Assembly: GCA_000151295.1 (NCBI GenBank)
Contig: GG745332.1
Coordinates: forward strand, 363,857 to 415,045
From: Allomyces macrogynus ATCC 38327
Lineage: Eukaryota > Blastocladiomycota > Blastocladiomycetes > Blastocladiales > Blastocladiaceae
Direction: 5' to 3'
Length of the DNA stretch: 51,189 bases
Shown here: positions 45,224 to 51,189 of the stretch, piece by piece
How positions within the stretch are numbered: position 1 is the first letter of the stretch
Layout of the letters: every line of letters starts with the position of its first letter
Translations under genes and position numbers: made by a program
The notes under the pieces: generated by a model
What the model saw: the letters and a program-made list of their open reading frames with translations, nothing else
Databases searched by the model: none
What the model was told of the DNA's origin: nothing

Positions 45224-48089
45224 ATGTCGCTTGCTGCACCGGCTGTACCGCTCTCGTTGACCGATCCGGATCCGACCAGTCATGCTCCGACGACCCAAGA
45301 CGACGGGACTCAAGGAGGCACTCGGCCCGCCGATCACGCCATGCCGCTTTCCTCGTCGTTGCAAATCCCGCCCCACGCGCCGCTCATGGCCGGAGTCACG
45401 GACGCGATTGCGGTCTCACTCGCACCGCGGCCGGAGCTGCAAGATCGCGCCGCTGGCGTGAAACGGACGCGAGATGAGCACGGTGCGCCCCTCGATGAAG
45501 ACGGTCGCCACGCAGCGCCCGCCAAGAAGCGCGCGAGATTGATTGTGCCGGCTCCGGACCTTGTAGTCGCATCCGTCGACAACGACGCGTATAACAGCGG
45601 TGTGAGTAACAACAGCAGCAGCAGCCGAGTACTGATGATGGCCAGCGCGTCGGGGGTGATGACGCGGCCGCAGCCGCAGCAGCAAGTCGATCCAGCCGCA
45701 CCGCACCTCGCTGCCGACGACCCGCGCCTCGAACGCCCGCCGTCTCCAGCATCGAGCCTGTCGTCGCTGTCGAGCGTGGACGCAAGCGAGGCACTCGCCA
45801 ACTACACCGGCGCGGGGCCCTACCTATCGCCGTTCTCGCATACGCTGCACGCCACATCGCCCATGGTCGTGACCCTGCCGATGCCGCCGTACATGGCGCG
45901 CGCCATCGCGGTCGCGACGGGCTTCGCACCCCCTACCGCTCTTGTCGATGCCGCAGACCCTCCCCCACTGCCAACAGAAGTCGCGGCGCGTGCGGCTGCC
46001 GTCGCGACAGGACTCACGCCACGACCACCTCTCGTGGACTCGGTGGCATTTCCCCAACCACCGACTCCGCCGTACATGGCGCGCGCGATCGCGGTCGCGA
46101 CGCGCGCGGTTCCGCCGCTCGCGCTCGTCGACGACGTGAACGCGCCACGCGCGAGCCCGGCAATGAGGGAGAAGCCGTACGCAGCCGCTGCAGGAACCGT
46201 CGGCGCGGTTCCACGCACGCGATCGACCCGTGCGCGGCGGATACAGTTTGTTGTCGAGGACGACGGTATGTTGGCACCACCACCGCCGCCAGCAGTGCCG
46301 CGAGGACGTGCTGAGCGGAATGGACCTGGGGACGACCCAGTGTCGCCCGCGCTCTCGGACTCGTCGCTGTCTTCGGTTTCGTCGCCGCCGTCGATCCGGC
46401 GCGCGGCGCCACGCGCCAAAGTGGTGGCACGTTCGTCCGTGGCCCGGTTGGAGGTGCCGCGCCCGGAAGCGGCGCGCCAGACGGGCCGACGGTCGCCGGT
46501 GCCGAGCAAGGATGAGAGGTTGGCGGTCAAGATGGCCGCAGCGATTCGCCGGTGCGTGTGCAGCGATGCCTCCCTTCTTTTCGAGCATAGGACCACTCGT
46601 GAACCGTGTTTTTCACCATTTTATACCCAACTAGACATGCTGCCGAGCGCCAGCGTGCCATCCGCCCCGCAGCAGAGACCAAGGTTCGTGGTGACGGCAC
46701 AATAATGCGCTTTGTCGCGATCCTTTTCTCACCCCGTTCGACTTCAGATCAACAACGACGTTTGCGACGCGTGCAAGTGCCCCGGGAACTTGCTCTGCTG
46801 TGAGCGGTGCCCCGCCGCGTTCCACTTACCGTGCCTCAACCCGCCGCTCGACTTTGGCCAAGCGCCAGAGGGCGAGTGGTTCTGCCGCAAATGCTGCGTC
46901 GTACGGTTCCTTGGCGCATTCATCTTCCACCGTTTGTGTGGGCTCACCTCATGATGTTCAACAGGAAATGCACCGCCCTTACCGGCCGGAGCGACCAATA
47001 TACCGCCAACCTCCCCCGACGGCGCCGCCCGCATCCGCACCCACCAACCCGGTCGCACCGCCTCCACCGCTGTCGACAGGCCCGCTGAGCCCCCGGTCCG
47101 CGGGGGTCCGGCTCGCCGACATCCTGCGGTCGGACGTGCCGCACTCGCCCGTCACCTCCCCACGGCCGGTCCCGCTGCCAACAAGTCCCATCTCCCCGAC
47201 AGCGGTCCCACTCCCGACGAGCCCCCTGACGGGCCACAAGTCGGCGACGTCGGCGTTGCACTCCTTGCTGCACCACTCGCCGACCCACGCGGCGCCCGCC
47301 TCCACATCCGCCGACTCGGTCCTCCCGCCCATGTTCCCGTCGTTGCCTATCAGCAACGTGCGCCCGCCACCGCCGCCGCCACCGCCGGCGACACACCTGA
47401 CGCTCGCTGCGCTTCTCGGTGCAACCGCGGGTCTCCCGCCCCAGCGACGGTCGCCTTTGCTCCCCTCCCACCCGGTCTTTTGGAATCTCGACGACGATCT
47501 CGAACGACGCAACCCCGAATCCTTCCGCCTGCCGGCCTCGCTCCTCGCGAAATTCGCGGGCGTCTACGCTGACCGCGACGGCGATTTCGCGCTTGCTGAG
47601 TACGACCGGCCGGCGCGACGTAAGGCCGACCGCCGGGACTTGACCCGGCTCGTTGACCCGGCGACAGGTGCCGTCCTGCTGTGCTACGCGTGTGGCGGGT
47701 CGGCGCGTGATGGGCGCGCGATCTTGCAGTGTGATTTCTGTCCGACCGCGTGGCACTTGGATTGCTTGGACCCGCCGCGCACGATCGCGCCGCCGAATGG
47801 AGTCCGGTGGCGGTGTCCGTGCCACGTGGAACATGATTTGCCGGCGCTCAGGGATGCGGGGAATCATCGGTATTATGGGCCGAAAGGGAAGGTGCTGGAA
47901 GTGGATCCGGCGGTTCCAGACGGGGTCGAGGCGAAGTTTCTTGCCAAGGTGCGCGCGCAGCGGCGGCAGAGAGGGGGGGAGCTGGTGCAGGTAGGGGAGG
48001 GGCGCGTGATCCCGCCCGAGTGGATGCCGCTCGAGCTGCTCGCGACGCTCGCGCCGTACCCGGTCGTTCCAGGACCTGGTGGAGAGTGA
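45224..48089 (+). CDS. Double PHD-finger protein, Rco1/PHF12-like
   Basis: Four exons, 45224-46551, 46635-46683, 46748-46900 and 46965-48089; 884 residues, phases consistent. The first 440 residues are disordered, with a basic patch (PAKKRARLIV) and three copies of a PPYMARAIAVAT-like repeat. PHD1, spread over exons 2-3, reads INNDVCDACKCPGNLLCCER, CPAAFHLPCLNPPLDFGQAP and GEWFCRKCC. A Pro-rich linker leads to a conserved middle region (LRSDVPHSP, then NPESFRLPASLLAKFAGVYA). PHD2 reads LLCYACGGSARDGRAILQCD, FCPTAWHLDCLDPPRTIAPP and RWRCPCHVEHD. Two PHD fingers around an Rpd3S-interaction segment is the layout of yeast Rco1, fission yeast Cph1 and animal PHF12, subunits of the Rpd3S/Sin3 histone deacetylase complex that acts on transcribed chromatin. 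PHF12 would be the alternative name for the same orthologue. Assignment rests on domain order and motifs, not on an alignment. Confidence 0.85.
45885..46130 (+). repeat. Coding repeats, about 42 residues, three copies
   Basis: In the disordered N-terminus of the PHD protein, PPYMARAIAVATGFAPPTALVD, then a degenerate EVAARAAAVATGLTPRPPLV, then PPYMARAIAVATRAVPPLAL recur, each followed by a short D/P-rich spacer. They may form repeated short helices in an otherwise unstructured tail. Confidence 0.75.
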
Positions 48090-48241
48090 CGGCCGTAGGC
48101 AGAGTTCGTGAGCTTGGCGTTGACGATCAGTTTGTGTGTGTCTCTCTCTGGATATCCGTGAAAGCCCGAGTGCGGACGGGGAAGTGCGCCAATAACAAAA
48201 AACGTGCAAAATATACATTGGGTTCCATTCCTCCTCCTTAC

Positions 48242-49856
48242 TCACCGGCGCCGTCGCGTCGCGAGTTTCCACACGACGCGCGTGACGAGAACGCCCGCGA
48301 GTGCCGCCAGACCCACAGGGAGCCAGTCGCGGACAAAGTCCTTGCCGCTGTCCCCATCTCTTGCTGCGTCATCAGCGGCGGCAGGAGTGTCGTCGCGGCC
48401 GGGTGATGAGCGGCGCTTGATGACGCGGCCAATCTTGCGCTCAAACGTGTCAGGAGCGGCTGCGGGTGCGACAGCCAGGTCCTCGACGTCAACCGCGGGA
48501 CGGTCGCTGCAGGAGGAGGGGGATGCGGCGGCAGCAGCGGCGGCGGCAGCGGCAGTGAGCTTCTTGGCGGCGCGACCCTTGCGCTGCTCCTTGACGACCA
48601 GCTGGCCACAGGCTACTCAGCAACGAGAAGGGTCAGATTGCCGCACCGCGACCGCAGCCAAGGCGAAAGAGCGTACCCCCATCAATATCCTGGCCCATCG
48701 TGCGGCGCACCGTCGTCCGCAACCCGTACTCTTGCCGACAAATTGTCTCAAACTCGGCCACGTCGTCGTGCGTCGGCGGCACGTACTGGCGCCCCGTCTC
48801 CGTCGGGTTATACGGAATCAAGTTCACAATGACCCCTCTTGCGCGCGGCGCGAGCAATTTCCCGAGTTCGTGCGCCGCCGGCACCGAGCAATTCACGTCC
48901 TTAATCAGGATATACTCGATCAAGATACGTTTGTTGCGGGCAATGTAGGCATCGACCGCAGCCATGAGCGCGTCGAGCGGGTAGACTTTAGCGCTCGGCA
49001 CAATCTCGTTGCGAATTTCCTGCGTCGGCGCGTGCAGACTGAGCGCGAGGTTCACGCCGGGACACTCGTCGAGCAACTGGTGCATGAGCGGGAGCACGCC
49101 GACGGTCGAGACACAGATATTGCGTGGCGCCAGGCCGAGAATGCGGCGGTTGGTCATGGTCTGGATGGCGGCAAAGACGGCGGGTATGTTCTGGCCGGGC
49201 TCGCCCATGCCCATGAACACGACGTGGTCGACGTGCTGCACGCGGTGCGCGTGCACGAGCTGCTCGATGATTTCGGCGGCCGTCAGGTTGGCCGTGAACC
49301 CCATGGTGCCTGTCGCGCAGAAACTGCAGCCCATCTTGCACCCGACCTGGCTCGACAAGCACACGGTCGTGCGGGGTTTACCTTGCGTTGTCGAAACGAT
49401 GGAGGCCGTGTCGTCGCCGTCGACGTCGCGCTGATGCCGGTCGTAGCGCATAATGACCGTTTCAACGAGCGACCCGGACGGCAGTTTCACGAGCAGTTTG
49501 GTCGTGTACCCGTCGGCCGACCGGTTCGTTTGCGTGACGGTCGTGACGAGGCCAAAGTGCGCGGCGAGCAACGGGCCCACGGCCTTGGGCAGGTTCGCGA
49601 TACGCGACCAGTCGATCTCGGCCACGCTGAGCGGCATGCCGTGCAGAATATAGTGGCGCTGGATGTTCTCGACGTGCGGGTGCAGTTTGATGCGGTGTTC
49701 GGTCAGGACTTGGGCGAGTGCTGCCGTGTCCATGATCGAGTACTTGGGCCGCTGCATGTCGGCAGTTGCGGCGGCGGCGGGTGGGGAAGATGGACCATGG
49801 TCGTGCGAGACTTGTGGCGGAGCGATATCGGCTGTTGCAGCGTCTGGTGGGGCCAT
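48242..49856 (-). CDS. rlmN: RlmN-family radical SAM RNA methyltransferase with C-terminal membrane segment
   Basis: Two exons in coding order 49856-48677 and 48612-48242; 516 residues, phase 1 junction. The core matches bacterial RlmN: TVCLSSQVGCKMGCSFCATG, holding the conserved first active-site Cys (TVCLSS) and the CxxxCxxC iron-sulphur motif; VDHVVFMGMGEPGQN; ICVSTVGVLPLMHQLL; VNLALSLHAPTQEIRNEIVP; IEYILIKDVN; and NLIPYNP. The second catalytic Cys lies in DIDGACGQL, whose Ala codon is split by the 64 bp intron. RlmN makes 2-methyladenosine in 23S rRNA (A2503) and in tRNA (A37), using SAM both as methyl donor and radical source. After the domain come an Ala-rich linker and a single hydrophobic stretch near the end (DWLPVGLAALAGVLVTRVVW followed by KLATRRRR), which looks like a tail anchor and is not part of bacterial RlmN. 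ATG 49856 is used; 49757 is possible. No clear organelle presequence. Confidence 0.92.
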
Positions 49857-51189
49857 TGTGCACGGTTGCCTTGACTGCACTGGCTGTGGGTTTGCGGGGC
49901 GGGCAATGGGCGTGGATTCTGCGGCAAGGGGGCAGAGCAAGCTTCGGCAGTCCAGCTGGAGCAAAATGCGGGCTGCCAGCAGTTGTCGTTGTGGGATTGC
50001 CGTCGAGATTCGGGTCGTCGGGCTGGCGACACTGGCGACAGCAGCGGCGACCCTGCCATCGGCGCCGCAAGGTGGTGGTGGCGAACGCTGACGCGGTCAA
50101 GTGCAGTCAGCTGAGGTGTTGCCAGGGATCCCCGATCAGCCAAGCGCCCGTGGCCCGGACCACGAGGGCTAAACAAACATCGCATGCTTAGCGTTCTCTT
50201 ATGGAAAGTGCGTGGCCAACTGGAGCCAAGGTTGGACTTTCTCCCGTTTCCTCCACACTGGCTTCCACCTCCTCCCTAGTTCAGCTCTGGCCGTTTGATC
50301 GATCAAAAATGATTTGATCATGGCCACACTCATCGGCGACTTGGCGACATCCTCACCAAGATGATGGTCAATACATGCTCGGCTGCACTCGGCGCAACCA
50401 ACTTTCCGCAGCAACTATGGGCGATTCCAGCAAAATCTCGGCCAGCACGGCCACCTGCACCGATGTCCGACATATCCTCAGCAATTTACAGCCGGTCGGC
50501 CAATATATATGCGCAAGTCGCCGGCAACGCTCTCGACCCGGCGGCGCGGACGTGCGCGCCTTGGCATGCAATAATCCAGGACAAGCCTGTCGGACCGGCG
50601 TGTATTTTCGTCGCTGCGCGCAGCCTCGTGCTAGCGCCTTTGGTCAGCGACTCCGGCTCCCTTGTTCTCATTCGCATGGTCCCTTGCCATGTGGTGGACG
50701 TTGTTGATTGAACCGAGCCAAACGACAAGCTGCACGCTGCATTTCTGAAAGCGGCCGGGATGTGCTTGGACCGGCCAACCATTGAACTCCCGCCGGCCCA
50801 CACCTGACGCCAAACGGCTCCGCCCGCGAAAATGGTGCGTTCGGCACGACGATGAATGGCCCGGCACGTGTCGCCACAATTGTGTTGCTGTTGCTGTTGC
50901 TGCTGCTCCGTTCCGACAACCTTTGTTTTGCCAAAAGGACGGCCAAGCTGCTCTTTTCCAACACCTGTTCTGTTCCGTTGATTTCCGGGTCCGTTGATCG
51001 TGGAGCCCAACACGCGGACTGGAAACGTCGTCGTGCAACCAAACTCCTTCTCGAGCTCGTTTCGGGTCCGTGGTGAGCCTTGCTTTCGGCACCTATATCC
51101 CTCGGTGCCGAGCTGCGGCGTTAGTGTTGAGGATGGTCGTGAGGCGAGCGCTCTTTCTTTGCTGACCAAAACGTCCCCTTGCCCCCCGA
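49857..51189. other. Right-end intergenic region
   Basis: 1.3 kb upstream of the RlmN gene to the window edge. It contains a TTGCTG-type microsatellite at about 50880-50910 and a short TATATAT stretch near 50500-50512. The open frames on the minus strand here (for example across 50486-51169) translate to unrecognised sequence, with a poly-Gln run that simply reflects the microsatellite. No gene is called. Confidence 0.5.

Noticed and set aside
46944..48272. Long minus-strand open frame (442 residues) opposite the PHD-finger gene.
   Set aside because: Antisense to a well supported exon with two zinc-finger motifs; translation is Arg-rich and unrecognisable.
50486..51169. 227-residue minus-strand frame near the right edge with a poly-Gln run.
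   Set aside because: The Gln run is only the translation of the TTGCTG microsatellite, and the rest matches no family.

Overview
The window reads as a gene-dense, GC-rich nuclear segment of a zoosporic (flagellated) fungus, probably of the Blastocladiomycota or chytrid grade. Short spliceosomal introns (mostly 60-100 bp, donors usually GTACGT/GTGCGT/GTATGT, often a CTGAC-like branch site before the acceptor) interrupt most genes. Fungal-type families are present (Ggc1 GTP/GDP carrier, Dnf-type flippase, Rco1/PHF12-like double-PHD protein, Sec2 Rab exchange factor, secreted subtilisin). A CFAP300 homologue, a factor needed to assemble motile cilia, points to a lineage that still makes a flagellum. 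The phylum is inference; the exon models were built by hand, and in all complete models the exon lengths add up to an intact reading frame.

Layout. 1.3-2.1 kb: MAPEG-family membrane protein (+). 2.7-3.4 kb: SGT1 with CS and SGS domains but no TPR (-). 4.2-6.8 kb: APC/C activator Cdh1/Fzr1 (-) with a GC-AG intron and no clear C-box. 8.3-9.6 kb: CCDC47/DUF1682 ER protein (-). 10.2-11.4 kb: mitochondrial GTP/GDP carrier Ggc1 (-). 13.3-18.6 kb: seven-exon P4-ATPase flippase (+). 19.1-19.7 kb: U5 snRNP protein Dib1 (+). 20.3-20.9 kb: a stand-alone Yvh1/DUSP12-type zinc domain (+). 21.3-22.8 kb: DUF4436-like membrane protein (+). 23.7-24.8 kb: Sec2/Rabin8-like Rab GEF (+), convergent with a coiled-coil protein at 25.0-26.0 kb (-) that appears to carry 35-37 bp introns. 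26.4-28.5 kb: mitochondrial DEAD-box helicase of the Mss116 type (+). 28.5-30.8 kb: 2.2 kb without genes, holding a 120 bp inverted repeat. 30.8-33.4 kb: glutamine:fructose-6-phosphate amidotransferase (+). 34.2-35.0 kb: a nine-repeat Q/S/G-rich protein of unknown function (-). 36.4-38.1 kb: secreted proteinase K-like subtilisin (-). 38.9-39.7 kb: mitochondrial GrpE (-). 39.9-42.3 kb: PDP/Ptc5-like PP2C phosphatase (-). 43.2-44.3 kb: CFAP300 (+). 45.2-48.1 kb: double-PHD protein of the Rco1/PHF12 type (+). 48.2-49.9 kb: RlmN-type radical-SAM methyltransferase with an added C-terminal membrane segment (-). The rest is intergenic.

The genes are mainly unrelated housekeeping functions and not an operon or biosynthetic cluster. 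Three encode predicted mitochondrial proteins (Ggc1, Mss116-like, GrpE), with a possible fourth in the PDP-like phosphatase. The least explained items are the repeat protein at 34.2 kb, which shares an identical TATA-box decamer with the secreted protease 3 kb away, the RlmN protein with a membrane tail, the orphan Yvh1 zinc domain, and the extremely short introns of the coiled-coil gene.
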